DNA of 64,000 bases from Dendrobium chrysotoxum (GCA_019925795.1 CM034313.1:24106932-24170931), one strand, 5' to 3'. Numbered from the stretch's first letter, positions 22,114-34,036 are shown. The notes: generated from the letters alone by a model not told the origin. Numbers and translations are program-made.

Positions 22114-23895
22114 TTTTTTTTTTTTTTGAAGAGATGCAAATTGCATAAAACGTAGGAAATAAAACCTAATACAAAACTAGGAAGGAAAAACAACTACTAG
22201 TTCCCAAACCAAACAAAGGAATGGAAACCTTATTGAAAAAACTATTTGACAAAATGAAATCGTCATATTGAAATTGAGATCCACTATTCCTTACTTTAAA
22301 CCAACTAGGGTGATGGGGATACCAAAAATATGATAACCCAAAAGGTTGATTAGTATCCCAGAGTTCCCAGATTGAAAAAAAAGTAAAGAATAGTATGAAT
22401 CCCAACTATCATTATTATAATTTCATTATGCAAATAAACAAAAATATAGAAAATAAAATTGCTATCTAAACAGTGAACAATGTCAATGACAACTCCATTC
22501 ACCACAAACCCCGCAACCTTCAGGCGAACATCCAACAAGCCTTGAACTTCTGAAAACAAACCAATAACCCTCGTAGCATTTGAAAGACTAGCTTCCATGG
22601 AAGATCCAATCAATGTCATCCAAAATCCAGCAGAAACCATGGCATCCCAACCACAAATCACTTGAAAGAAACCATCTTCTTCAACCAAAAGCTTGTACAA
22701 AAGAGATATCCACTTCATCCCTTCACCAAAACAAGGAAGACAAAAAACGTCTTCCAAGGAATCATCAAACAAACGCAGTTGAAAAACTACAACAACGGCG
22801 GCATTCAATAAAAAAACCGCAAGAAACCCAACTTCTACAACCTCAAATCCATAAGAAAACTTCATTCTAACAACAGAGGAAACAAAACTCTACCAAACAA
22901 AAACATCATAATCTCCAAGAAACCAATTGAAGCCATACGAACCATTCCAAAGTCCAAAATAAACATACAGGATTATGCGACCATCCACTGTATGAACAAC
23001 CACAACAGGCCAGCAAAGAAATTCTCCAAACTCCACTTCGGATTCAAATTTCCATCCAGATCTTTCAAGATTGAAACAGATCTAATCACCGCAGCAAAAC
23101 CATACCAAGAACAAACAATATACATACCAAACCGATAGGAAACCTTCATCCAGTAAAGCTCCGTCCACAACGACCAAGAAAAAACATCGACGACTTCAAG
23201 ATGACGGCGAGTCACTAAGGAAGAGAGATCCTTAACTAAACAATTAGGAAATCCCAAAATGATCTCCTTGTAATCTCCAATCACAGGCAGCCGACTGAAA
23301 ATGGCAGCATAAAACCCAAATCCGTAGGAACCATAACCTCCACAACACCTCCACCGATCTTCCCAAACAAAATTTCCACAAAATTCCAAGTTCCTCCAGT
23401 AGAAACAACAACAGAAAGATCAAACTTCCCTATAACAAAACAGCCATTTATCATAGCAGAGGAATAAAAACCAAAATCACCTTCAACAGCAATGTATACA
23501 ATAAACTTCACAAAAGTCATCCAAGGCAGCTTCTCCAAGATTCATCAAGAATCCAAAAAGAACATTCCAGATCATAAAAAAAAAAAACTCTAAGAGACCA
23601 AAAAGTCCAAAATGATAACCAATCCAAGAACCAACGTCAACTACACGGGGCCAACGAAGAAACACCGATAGCCAAACAACCGCCAAACTAGCCTTCAAAA
23701 TTGCCTGGTAGAAAAAACCCAACGGAAGAAAAACACTTGGGAGGACAAAGCTTAACCCAATAAGGTTGGCATTCCTAGATCCGCCGTTAGCCACCAAGGG
23801 CCGACAGAGAACCGTCGTAAGCCAGTGGACCGCCTAAATCGCCACCAAAATCGCCTTCGCCTTTGTTCGCCTATGAATTTAAAGTGATTACAAAA
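22114..23895 (-). mobile_element. L1-like noncoding insertion with poly(A)
   Basis: On the minus strand the insert ends in tgcaatttgcatctcttc followed by a poly(A) run, seen as T16 near 22112-22127. The flanks are tcgttattgttatgtt (22098-22113) and ttgttattgttacgtt (23896-23911), a duplication of about 16 bp with two differences. The sense strand is T/G-rich and gives overlapping Trp/Phe/Cys-rich open frames (22350-23797) with no LINE domain. The same style is seen in the L1 5' UTR at 57.1-59.0 kb. It is most likely a non-autonomous L1 derivative made of untranslated sequence. Confidence 0.55.
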
Positions 23896-24117
23896 TTGTT
23901 ATTGTTACGTTAAAAATGACTACTCTGCAAAAAATAACATAACCTATAGATGCGCTTCTTTAAGTGTTTTCTTTATGCGTAACATTTACCTTCAAATTAA
24001 GAAAATTTTAGACCTTTATCATCCTACATCGAAAATAGGAGTGAACTTTCCAAATCTTTAAATATTGTCAAATTTCTTAAAAGAACAACTTACCCGTAGT
24101 AGTAGTAGTTTTAATAT

Positions 24118-24240
24118 CCGTTTGGGACGGCTCTTACTGTTTTTTAAAGCAGCTTTTTAGTACATTTTTTTTTAGCTCAAAAAATTTTTATACTAAAAAG
24201 TTGCTTAAGAAAACAGTACGAAATTCATCCCAAACAGGCC
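24118..24240. mobile_element. Small TIR element (MITE b), about 120 bp
   Basis: The left part reads ccgtttgggacggctctt, aaagcagctttttagta. The right part reads tactaaaaagttgcttaa, catcccaaacaggcc. The two halves are near reverse complements, so the element folds on itself. No coding capacity. The superfamily is not decided; the adjoining TTA would fit a Harbinger-type target but is weak evidence. Confidence 0.65.
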
Positions 24241-24316
24241 TTAGTCTTTGACTTAAGTTTGGTACTAAAAAGATACCTAAGAAGCGGTAAAAAAGCCCTC
24301 CCAAATAAAACCTAAG
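24241..24316. mobile_element. Partial small TIR element (MITE c)
   Basis: The text ggtactaaaaagataccta, agaagcggtaaaaaagccc, tcccaaataaaacctaag is a diverged right half of the same family, directly abutting MITE b. Confidence 0.5.
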
Positions 24317-24319
24317 ACA

Positions 24320-25420
24320 CTACAACATCCCACTGATGAAAAGGCTAAGATATGCAAAGAATAGTTACTAGAAAAATACTCCTCACATTATCTATAATTT
24401 CATTCAAGCCAATGGGATAAATGCATTGTATAAAACACTTTAATTTCTACAAGCACAGCTAATTGAAGATAAAAATCATGGAAATATATATTACCATAAC
24501 AGCTACTTTATATTAATCAGGCTGATAGGAAATATATATGCCTCACAGAAATATAAAATGTAATGTAAGATTAACGCTACCTCATGTTGATTAAGCCAAT
24601 ATTAACCAATTGGATAATCATAAATGAAGAGACATATGGAAACCGAAATAAAAGCAGCAATCCTGCTGCAAAAATAAATTCAATCAATTACCTGAAAACC
24701 ACAAACATACAAGGGAAAACAAAATCTAATACTGAATAGAAGAAGGAAAAGAAAATTTCAACAGTAAGCAAGGCTTCTCTTCTTGATCCTTCCATTCTTA
24801 TTCTCAAGTTATTATAATGAATTGTGTCCAATTCGGATCAGCGCAAATCTTCCGGATTGATGAACCAAGGCCACAAATACTGCTATCATTACAGCTTTTT
24901 CCAACCTTAAAGAAAACTGAATTGATCTCGGTGGAGGTTGTCTTAGTCAATCTCTTCTTTCTTCCCTTGCTATGAGACAATGAAAGGCAAGCTAGTAGTC
25001 TCCAAGTTTCGCTTCCAGCAACCTTACATTGCAAGGGATTCTTGATTGAAGAATCCAACAAATTCAGGGGCGGGGTTGATTTCCGTTAGATGACTTCTAC
25101 GAATCCTGCAACCTGCAATCTAATGAAGCAAAAAAGAAAAGGTAGTTTACTGTTTTTCTAACACATAGCAGTTAATATCAATTTTGAAACAGAGAACCTA
25201 ATTTGGAGTATTTCTTGCGTCACTTATTTCAAGATATGCAGCTCAGAACCTGTAAGGAATAGTTCTTGGTTGATCTTGCATGCCCAAAACCTGTCACCGT
25301 CCCTTCTGTGCAGTTTCCAACGGTGGCACTTTGTTTCCTGCAACCAAACTTTTGGCAGCTGCTGGGAGCTTCAATTTCAGCCACCCTTGACTGCAGGAGA
25401 AGTCTTTGAGATGGGGTGAT
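24320..25420. other. Unassigned DNA with a possible small exon on the minus strand
   Basis: The minus-strand frame 24804-25061 is a Cys- and Lys-containing protein of 85 codons ending in ICADPNWTQFIIIT. It lies in DNA of more balanced composition than its surroundings. On the same strand, 25244-25410 can be read as an open stretch with several Cys (CQKFGCRKQ). These could be exons of an unrecognised gene or of an old gene copy. I recognise no family, and no splice pattern joins them with confidence. Confidence 0.25.
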
Positions 25421-25423
25421 TAT

Positions 25424-25543
25424 GCCTTCATTTGGGACAGCTTTCTCACTGCTTCTTAAAGCAACTTTTTAGTGCAAAAATTTTAATTTTTTACTAGAAA
25501 GCTGCTTTAAGAAATAGTAAGAAAGACGTCTCAAACGAAATCT
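25424..25543. mobile_element. Small TIR element (MITE d)
   Basis: The left part reads catttgggacagctttct, cttaaagcaactttttag. The right part reads actagaaagctgctttaag, gacgtctcaaacg. It has the same fold and length as MITE b, with independent mutations. Confidence 0.6.
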
Positions 25544-27223
25544 AAATTTGACGAAGTCCCGAACTCTACTACATTCCCACTCCTCTTTATGTCTCCTTAT
25601 TTAAGGAAATTCCACCCCAAAGAAAAGAAATTTGATAGGAAACACTAGTAGGTCTCAAGTATTTCCTATCAATCTTTGAAAAACAACAAGAATTCTTCAC
25701 AAAAATCCACACCAAACCCCAAAAACAGTAGATAAAATGTATTATTTGATGAAAGTGAAACGGAAAATACCAAGATACAATTGATCCTCTATCGAGAGGA
25801 GGATCTTTTTCTCCCAAATCTCTAGACGCCGCTAGAGCTCAAAAGAAAACCTAAATCTATGAGATCTCAAATTTCAGCCAAATTAAAGATGCCCTAATCC
25901 TAGGAAAACAAACTATTTAATACTTCCTACATTAAAATTTCCCTACATTCAAATTTCTAAACAATCCCTACATTCAAATTTCCCTCCTAACTCCCTCAAA
26001 AATCCTTCATAAATTGCTTCGTGGGATTTGTGGTTCCGTCGGCAGCACAGACAAGCGGAAAAAGTCTGCCTGTTTCGCGTGATCCGGTCCATACGGGACC
26101 GGCTAGACCGGTCCAATGGACCGATCTAACAAAATTCTCTTCCCACTCTCAAGTCTAACCTAAAAATGTCATAAAAAAACCTCTGCCTCTTAAAAGAATA
26201 TGAGGTGTTTATAAGCAACTATAAGGCAAAAAAGGAAACAAATTACTATCTTGTTTGAAAAAAGAAAAAGAAAAAATAAGAGCATAAAACAAAAATAAAA
26301 TAAAATAAAAAGAAACACCTAGTAAGATATATTTGTACGCTCATGTGATTTATTTGCACACATTTCAATGCATTTGTATAATATATTCACATGTTTTCAA
26401 TATATTTGTACTAACTCAATCTTTTGAATTGGGTCAAATTAAGTTCATTTAAACTAATTGAGTCAAATCGACTCAATCAGGCCAAATCAAGCGTATGTTG
26501 AGCCTCTATTAGCTCACCCAGTTCAGCCCTACTACTTTTAGTCCCTTAAACCAACTCTTTTCTTTCCATATCGAGAAAAGCTTCCCTCCAACGACTGAAA
26601 TTGCATTCAAAAAATTGAAAAAGCAACAAGCCACAGCCTTTCTCCCACCTTTGTGCTGCCCCTAGCTCCAGGCTTTCGATGGAAAGGGGAAATCAATCAA
26701 GACCGTTCATCCCTAGTAAAGTAAGGGCATTATGGTCTTTGAGCATCTCCTATGTTCAAAACTAAGGGGGATTGGCCTATGATCCTCTCGAGAAAAAATA
26801 AACGAGGGAAAAGAAAGAGCTCATTGGCATATATCTGTGGCCTGGAGTTCTTTTAGCGCAGAAGAGAAGAAAAAATAAGAGCAGCTAGGCTTTTGATTTT
26901 TCTAGAGAGAACCAAGCGAGAGAGGGGAGCAATTGTTTTTCGCGTGGACCTAGGAAACTGAGGGAGTGCTTCTTCTGCATGCATCCCCTCTCTTCAAACT
27001 GAGTGGCTGAGCCCAAACTGAGAGCCTCTTTCCTCCCTCTTACTATTCTTCCATGTCGGGAAAGGGATCTGAGCTCTTGTTGATTGCTTCTTCTTGTTTG
27101 CCTTCAAGTCTTTACAAAAACTAAAAAATTGATAAGGGCTCCCTACAAACTTTATTCGAGAGGAAAAATATACATCTTCATTAGTTAGCATTGTTCCTAT
27201 TAAGAAAAAAAATGAATAGATTC
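25544..27223. other. Unassigned region preceding the gypsy remnant
   Basis: No coding region was seen. A GC-rich island at about 26075-26135 holds stacked inverted words (ggtcc..ggacc, accggctagaccggtcc). The region may contain LTR or 5' leader of the dead gypsy element that follows, but I cannot show it. Confidence 0.35.
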
Positions 27224-27745
27224 ACGTATGCATTGACTTTCGAGACTTGAATGAAGTGTGTATTAAAGATAAGTTCTCGTTGCCTATACCTGAGCATATA
27301 ATTAACATTGCTTCCTCTTATAATCATTTTTCTTTTATGGATGGATCACCGGAGTACAACTGAACAAAAATGACCCCTAAAGATGAGCAATATATTATTT
27401 TTAGAACACTTATTAGAATATACTATTATAAAGTCATGCCTTTTATCCCAAAAAATGCTAATGCAACTTACCAACATGCAATGACCAGAATATTCGATGA
27501 ACTTATTTATGACAAATTTGAATATTAAATTGATGACCTCATGGTCAAAAAGCAAAGAAAGAGAGGATCACCAGTATGACTTAAGAGTTATATTTGAACG
27601 ACTTCATTATTACGACCTCAAAATAAATGTTTTGAAATGCGCTTTTAAAAAAGACTTAAAGAAAATTTCTTAAGTTTGTTATTCGACACTATGGCATTGA
27701 AATCAACCCTACCAAGATTAAGATGATATTAGAAATAATTTTATA
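27224..27745 (+). pseudogene. Ty3/gypsy reverse transcriptase fragment
   Basis: The reading IDFRDLNEVCIKDKFSLP, FSFMDGSPEYN, KMTPKDEQYIIFRTLI, YYYKVMPF, NATYQHAMTRIFDEL and then EY*IDDLMVK is the finger/palm part of a gypsy polymerase, closest to Tat-type elements. The catalytic YxDD has lost its Tyr to a stop codon, another stop follows SPEYN, and the frame shifts near 27560. RNase H and integrase are absent. It is a fragment on its own and not linked to the copia piece behind it. Confidence 0.8.
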
Positions 27746-28049
27746 AGGTAATAATAATTAACTCATCACTACACATTCTCCTATATATCTTATCTTTTGA
27801 TATAAATCTTTTCAAAAAATTTTCTCCTTGTCAAAAAGTATTTCTTACAAAATATTAGCTCTAATTTTATTATAACTCACAAACTCTATTTAAGACACTC
27901 GAAAATAAGAATTGAAAGGATGATATCAGAGAAGATAAAAATATTCTGAAAAATAAAATCATATTAAACTATCAAAAGGAAAGAAAATAACAGAGTGCAA
28001 ATAAATTTTTTCAATAAAATATAGAGCAAATGAAAGATTATAACAATAT

Positions 28050-29352
28050 AAAATAAGATCGTTAGCTAAGAGATATACTCCATCAAAAGAAATTGATTAT
28101 TAAAAAGTCTTTTCACATGTTGCAAAAATAAATATAATACATATACTAAATTTTCTTGCAACCAATCATAGATGATTCATGCAGTTGTATGATGTAAAGA
28201 ATACTTTCTAAGATGGGATGTTGAAAAAGAAGTCTATATAGATCCACCACTAGATTTGATAACTCTTTCATAAAGAACAAAGTGTGCAAATTAAAAAAAG
28301 ACTTTGTATGGCCTTAAATAATCTCTAAGAAAATGGTTTAATAGATTTGCAAAAGCCATGAATAAAACTGGATATAAAAAAGCCAGATAGAACATATCCT
28401 CTTCATAAAATACTCCAATGATAGTAAAATCTCATTTCTCATTATATATGTTGAGGATTAAATTTCATATGTGATGACAATAGAGAAAAAAAAACTTTCT
28501 AGAGACTTGTTAAATAATTTGAGATCAAAAAGTTGAGTAAACTCAAAAATTTCTTGGAGATAGAAGTTTCTCATTCATAATAAGGAATATGCCTCTCAAC
28601 AAAAATATATCATGAATCTACTTAAGGAAATAAAAATGACTTATTGTACATTTTGAGAAACTCCAACTGAACTATATTAATTATTAGACGTAGATGAAGA
28701 AGAAGAAAAAGTAAATATAAGAATATATCAAAGATTAGTTAGAAAAATGATCTATCTGACACCCATCCAAATATATAATTTATAGTAAGTCTTATTAGTT
28801 ATTTTATGCACAAATTCAAAATATTTTCACCTTTAAGCTACTTATAGAATACTTAGATACCTTAAGTCAATTCCTGGTGAAAGAGTTCTCTATAAAAAGC
28901 AAAACACTTTATAAATTTAAAAGTATATTGATGCAGACTACGCAGAATCATCAATAGATACTAATATTTTTTTGGAGAAAATCTCATAACATGGATCTAG
29001 AGCTGAATTTAAATTTAGAACTATTGCCCAAAGAATTCACGAGCTTCGGTAACTCAAAATCATTTTAGAAGATATAAAACTCAAATGACAGAAGCCTATG
29101 AGTATATACTGTGAGAATAAATTTGTTGCAAATATTGCTTATAATCCAGTACAAAATGATCATAAAAAGCATATGATGATAGGTAGACATTTTATAAAGA
29201 AAATTTGAAAAGTGGATTGATATGCACTCTATATGTGCTAACAAAAAATCAACTTGTAAAAATCCTCACCAAAGGACTCTATAACTTCACGTTCAAAAAT
29301 ATAAGCAAACTTTTGATGGCAGATTTATACCATTTAGTCTGAGGGAGTATTG
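28050..29352 (+). pseudogene. Ty1/copia reverse transcriptase-RNase H remnant
   Basis: Blocks in order are AKRYTPSKEIDY, LYDVKNTFLRWDVEKEVYIDPP, KTLYGLK, AKAMNKTGYKK, KYIMNLLKEIKMTY, YQRLVRKMIYLTP, YRILRYLKSIPGERVLY, YIDADYAESSIDTN, CENKFVANIAYNPVQNDHKK, and the terminal NQLVKILTKGLYNF. These are the palm, RNase H and C-terminal end of a copia polyprotein. More than ten stops and several frame changes make it long dead. A purine-rich gagggagtatt near 29341 could be the old polypurine tract before a 3' LTR. Confidence 0.8.
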
Positions 29353-30329
29353 AATGATTGTGGGACCCACAAGTTAACAAAAATTATTTACCATTACAAG
29401 TTTTTGGTTAAAATCTAAAAATCAAAATATTTCTTTCAATCTAGAAATCAAAACTAGATTGCTTATGAAAATCATGTGAGTAAATTAGTCCTCAAATAAA
29501 TTTCGAAAAAGGGGAAAATTAAAAAACATCAATGCACCCCCATCTTGTTGTGCCTAAGTCACTTCAACAATGTTTAACAACCACTCTTAAACTTTAATTG
29601 GTATTAGAGAAGTTCTCAGAATTTATGATTTAAAAATTCCTGAGAAAAGATCAATAGACACATTTTGGAAATAGGAATACTACTGAGGGTTATTTAATAA
29701 CTAATCCACCATTATTTGATAATATTCTATTTAATTTTTGCATGCCTATTTTTTTACAATCAATTCATTTTTCTATGTGGCATATGATACAAGAAAGTTA
29801 TTCTACATCATTTAGATCTGTTAATGATATGAAAGTCGAAACACTTTATAAGCCCTAACAGATCTCATTATTTTGTTAAACCTGACAAGCCCTAATTTTG
29901 TTAAACCTGACAAGACCTTTTTGTATCAAATGACAGCCTATAACAGATCTCATTATTTTGTTAAACCTGACAAGCCCTAATTTAGACCCACAACACTAGC
30001 AACTACAAAATACGATAATGACAAGAACATACTGTTGTACCTGAAATTTGTAGTTCTGACCATGTATTCGATAAGTCATATATATAAGTCAGGAGTATTA
30101 GAGAAGCAAAAGCATGTGATACGGACATCCGACCGTGAAAACTTATCAGAGGAGGAGACGAAGATCGACGGCCATGATTGCACCATTTTATTTTAAGTTA
30201 TTATTTTTATTTTTATTTATTTATGCATTTTCCGTTTTTACTCTCACTTGAGGGAGTAGGTGCTTGTGACCCCAGGGGGCACTTTTGTCTTTTGTTCTGT
30301 ATTTTGGGCTATTTATAACCTCTTCCTTT
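29353..30329 (+). other. LTR-like region with short direct repeats and a TATA box
   Basis: A word of about 41 bp beginning aacagatctcattatttt occurs at 29858 and 29942, and its core ttttgttaaacctgacaag a third time between them. Downstream, gggctatttataacctc near 30307 looks like a core promoter just before the tandem block. The 3' LTR of the copia remnant may lie here, but its ends are not identifiable. Confidence 0.35.
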
Positions 30330-32035
30330 CTTGTAATGGTAAATGAATTATTAAAAACAAAATTTTTGAACTTTGTTCTTGAGGGCTATGGGAGTTCTTA
30401 GGAGAGTGGAAGTCCCTATGTGAGGGCAACACAATACCCATTAGCCGCAGGAAGCGTCCGGGCTCATGGTTTATCTTTCTTTCTCTAAACTCCCCTTCTT
30501 CTTCATTGACTGCCGGCCAAACCCCCTCCATAGACGCCGGCCAAGAACCCCTATTCCCCTCCTCTAATCGTCGGCCACTTCTCCCACTCCTACCAACCGT
30601 CGGCCTCCAACCCCTCCACCTCAATCCCAAGTTCCGGCCCCTCCTTAGCCGTCGGCCTCCCTAGCCCAAACCTTAGCCGCCGGCAAGCCCTGCCCAAGCC
30701 CTTGGTTCCAATTTCCAATTAGACATTATTACTTTCCTAATTTAGTTCAAAGTGTTTTGGTAAATCCAAACTGAATTTCAAATTAATTTGGAATTCAAAA
30801 TTTTTCTCCTATTTTGAATTAAATAATATTGCTCCCTCCATCTTCTTAATTTGAATTTAAATTTTGAAAGGCCAATCATTCCTTTCTAAATCATTCCTTT
30901 CTTGTAATGGTAAATGAATTATTAAAAACAAAATTTTTGAACTTTGTTCTTGAGGGCTATGGGAGTTCTTAGGAGAGTGGAAGTCCCTATGTGAGGGCAA
31001 CACAATACCCATTAGCCGCAGGAAGCGTCCGGGCTCATGGTTTATCTTTCTTTCTCTAAACTCCCCTTCTTCTTCATTGACTGCCGGCCAAACCCCCTCC
31101 ATAGACGCCGGCCAAGAACCCCTATTCCCCTCCTCTAATCGTCGGCCACTTCTCCCACTCCTACCAACCGTCGGCCTCCAACCCCTCCACCTCAATCCCA
31201 AGTTCCGGCCCCTCCTTAGCCGTCGGCCTCCCTAGCCCAAACCTTAGCCGCCGGCAAGCCCTGCCCAAGCCCTTGGTTCCAATTTCCAATTAGACATTAT
31301 TACTTTCCTAATTTAGTTCAAAGTGTTTTGGTAAATCCAAACTGAATTTCAAATTAATTTGGAATTCAAAATTTTTCTCCTATTTTGAATTAAATAATAT
31401 TGCTCCCTCCATCTTCTTAATTTGAATTTAAATTTTGAAAGGCCAATCATTCCTTTCTAAATCATTCCTTTCTTGTAATGGTAAATGAATTATTAAAAAC
31501 AAAATTTTTGAACTTTGTTCTTGAGGGCTATGGGAGTTCTTAGGAGAGTGGAAGTCCCTATGTGAGGGCAACACAATACCCATTAGCCGCAGGAAGCGTC
31601 CGGGCTCATGGTTTATCTTTCTTTCTCTAAACTCCCCTTCTCCTTCTTCATTGACTGCCGGCCAAACCCCCTCCATAGACGCCGGCCAAGAACCCCTATT
31701 CCCCTCCTCTAATCGTCGGCCACTTCTCCCACTCCTACCAACCGTCGGCCTCCAACCCCTCCACCTCAATCCCAAGTTCCGGCCCCTCCTTAGCCGTCGG
31801 CCTCCCTAGCCCAAACCTTAGCCGCCGGCAAGCCCTGCCCAAGCCCTTGGTTCCAATTTCCAATTAGACATTATTACTTTCTTAATTTAGTTCAAAGTGT
31901 TTTGGTAAATCCAAACTGAATTTCAAATTAATTTGGAATTCAAAATTTTTCTCCTATTTTGAATTAAATAATATTGCTCCCTCCATCTTCTTAATTTGAA
32001 TTTAAATTTTGAAAGGCCAATCATTCCTTTCTTAA
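30326..32035. repeat. 571-bp tandem triplication
   Basis: The marker ttgtaatggtaaatgaat starts at 30331, 30902 and 31473, so the unit is exactly 571 bp in both steps. Identity between units is very high: I see a 3-bp insertion (ctc cttctcc) near 31640, one C/T change near 31882, and little else. The junctions lie at the repeated word cattcctttct. Each unit encodes the same 105-115-codon minus-strand frame (from about 30630, 31201 and 31775), but its Arg/Trp/Gly-rich sequence matches no family I know. The near identity means a very recent duplication or an assembly effect. Confidence 0.9.
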
Positions 32036-32758
32036 TTTAACATTCTAATTAAAGTAAAGAATCAATCCCATAATTCAATCCCTCCATCAATGCCCCCCCC
32101 CCCGAACCCCCCCCCCCCCCTCTCTTCCCTTTTCTCTCCCTAATTGATACCCAATCAATTTCCCCCCAAGTAAGCCGCCGGCCCACACCCCTCCCTTTGG
32201 CTCCAAATTCAAAATTCAGCATTCAAATCTTATTTGAATTTGAATTATTTCCTAAATTAAGTTGTTTTAATTTTGGTAAGTTTTGAATTCAAATTCAAAC
32301 GAATTTGAAATTTCAAATTCTTTCCTAAATCATTTAGTTTAATTTTGGAAGGTCTTCCCTCAATCAAGGAGTGATTAAATCTGAAATTGATTGGGAATCA
32401 ATTCAAATTTTCACCTTCATTGAATCTGGACCACTCCCTTCCCCTCTCTCTTTGGCCGGCCCCTCTCTCTCCCTCCTTAATTAATTAATTCCCCAATTGA
32501 ACATTCACTTAGGGAAATTAATTAACCAACCCCTCTCTCCCCCTCCTCTCTCTCCTATCTTACCTAAATACCAACCAATCAAGCCCAATCAAGCCTTGAT
32601 TTGGCCGGCCCCCATCCCTCCCTGCATTCTACATCAGCAAGGATCTTTAGTCATTGATAGAGTTGCATGTAATAACTGCTATGAAGAAGAAAAGGATGCA
32701 TGGTCTCACATTTGATTTCAAGTTGTTCCATTGCGTGAAAAATAGGAAACTTTACGAA
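32036..32758. other. C-rich low-complexity DNA and PPR 3' flank
   Basis: A poly(C) run interrupted by gaa lies at about 32093-32120. Repeated ccctctctcc and aattaattaatt words follow. From about 32630 the composition becomes ordinary and likely represents the 3' flank of the PPR gene. No separate gene was found. Confidence 0.4.
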
Positions 32759-34036
32759 TCAATCTATAAAATATTCACATTTTTTTGATAACTTTTCTAG
32801 TCCGTCTAAGACCATGTAGATATCTGCCGACTGTGAATGAGAGTAATCCCCAACAAAGAATTCATGAACACCACCATTTACTTCAATTGAGCTGAAACCT
32901 GGAATTTTCTTAATACCCTTCCCTTTCATCAGGATCCTCACTGTTCTCATACAGTTCCACTTGGAATTTTTAGCATATATATTGGAAAGAAGGACATATG
33001 CCCCCGAATTTGTTGGGTTCAGCTCAAGAAGCATGTTCACTGCATATTCAGCTAACATAATATCCCCATGAAGCTTACAAGCAGCGAGCAGAGCACCCCA
33101 AATAGCTTCACTCCTTGAGGTTATGCCCATCCTATTTATGAAATCCTTAGCCTGCTGAAGAAGACCAAGACGACCAAGCAGATCCACCATGCAGCTGCAA
33201 TGCTCAACTGTTGGAGAAATTCCATAGACTTTAGACATTTTATCAAAGTAATGGTAGCCTTCTTCTAAGAAGCCTGAATGATTACAAGCACTTAAAACAC
33301 CAAGAAATGTGATAGCATCCGGTTGCAGTCCAGAATCTTCCATCTGCTTGAAAATTATGAAAGCAAGCTTACTTTGACCATGCATGGCAAGCCCTCTGAT
33401 TATAGTGCTCCAAACTATGAGATCTTTTCTAGGGGTTCTGTAAAACACTTCAAGAGATAATTCTATACATCCACATTTGGCATACATATCTATAAGTGAA
33501 GCACTTAACTGAGCATCTATTTTGAAATCATTCCGCTTGATATAAAAATGGATCCACTTCCCAAGGTCAAGAGCTCCTATCTTTGCACAGCAAGACAAGG
33601 AACTGACAAGAGTGAGAGAATTGGGAGTCACCTTCATCCTCATCATGTCTTCAAAGATGTTCAATGCTTCAAAAGAGTGATTATTTTGAGCCAAAATAGT
33701 AATCAAAGCATTCCATGAAGCTATGTCCTTTTTTGGCATTTTATTAAAGATTTTCATGGCAACCTCTATTTGTCCACATCTTACATAACCAGTCATCATC
33801 AAAGTCCAGGAGATTTCATTCAAAACTTTCATCTTCCTGAAGAGCAACTCAGCCATATTCATTTCACCACACTTTGTATACAAACCAAGAATAGAGTGAA
33901 TCAAATCCAATGCAATATCAATACCAACCTTTGATATGTATGCATGAATTACTTTGCCAGCAGGTAGGTCTTCAGATTTTGCACATGCTGATAATACACT
34001 CAAGAAAGTTGATTTGTCAGGTTTCAGGTCTAGGAC
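32759..34036 (-). CDS. PLS-class PPR protein, E/E+ subgroup, C-terminal exon
   Basis: PPR proteins bind single-stranded RNA in chloroplasts or mitochondria; the E-type subgroup mostly serves C-to-U editing. The exon encodes about 425 residues. There are about nine repeats in P/L/S alternation, for example YTKCGEMNMAELLFRKM, WNALITILAQNNHSFEALN, LIDMYAKCGCIELSLEVF, GVLSACNHSGFLEEGYHYF and MVDLLGRLGLLQQAKDF. Then come E1/E2 (WGALLAACKLHGD, YVLLSNIYAKNSKW) and an E+ stretch, VNGGVHEFFVGDYSHSQS, with no DYW deaminase. The reading frame is intact. A methionine at 34063 lies upstream of a good acceptor (tttaaactttttTCAG, 34037-34040), so coding probably enters here from an upstream exon at VLDLKPDKSTF. 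The repeats before this point and any organelle-targeting peptide are not visible, and a 5.2-kb repeat starts 480 bp upstream. It is either a multi-exon gene or a 5'-truncated one. Confidence 0.85.
   Translation of the reverse strand, partial: VLDLKPDKSTFLSVLSACAKSEDLPAGKVIHAYISKVGIDIALDLIHSILGLYTKCGEMNMAELLFRKMKVLNEISWTLMMTGYVRCGQIEVAMKIFNKMPKKDIASWNALITILAQNNHSFEALNIFEDMMRMKVTPNSLTLVSSLSCCAKIGALDLGKWIHFYIKRNDFKIDAQLSASLIDMYAKCGCIELSLEVFYRTPRKDLIVWSTIIRGLAMHGQSKLAFIIFKQMEDSGLQPDAITFLGVLSACNHSGFLEEGYHYFDKMSKVYGISPTVEHCSCMVDLLGRLGLLQQAKDFINRMGITSRSEAIWGALLAACKLHGDIMLAEYAVNMLLELNPTNSGAYVLLSNIYAKNSKWNCMRTVRILMKGKGIKKIPGFSSIEVNGGVHEFFVGDYSHSQSADIYMVLDGLEKLSKKCEYFID

Noticed and set aside
22350..23797. 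Overlapping Trp/Phe-rich minus-strand frames as genes
   Set aside because: They overlap in different phases inside a poly(A)-ended insertion and show no domain.
24804..25061. Small secreted Cys-containing protein
   Set aside because: No signal peptide at its start and no known Cys pattern. Recorded only as a possible exon with low confidence.
30313..31775. Three similar minus-strand frames of 105-115 codons
   Set aside because: They are identical only because the DNA is triplicated. Composition is Arg/Trp/Gly-rich with no domain, and there is no independent sign of selection.
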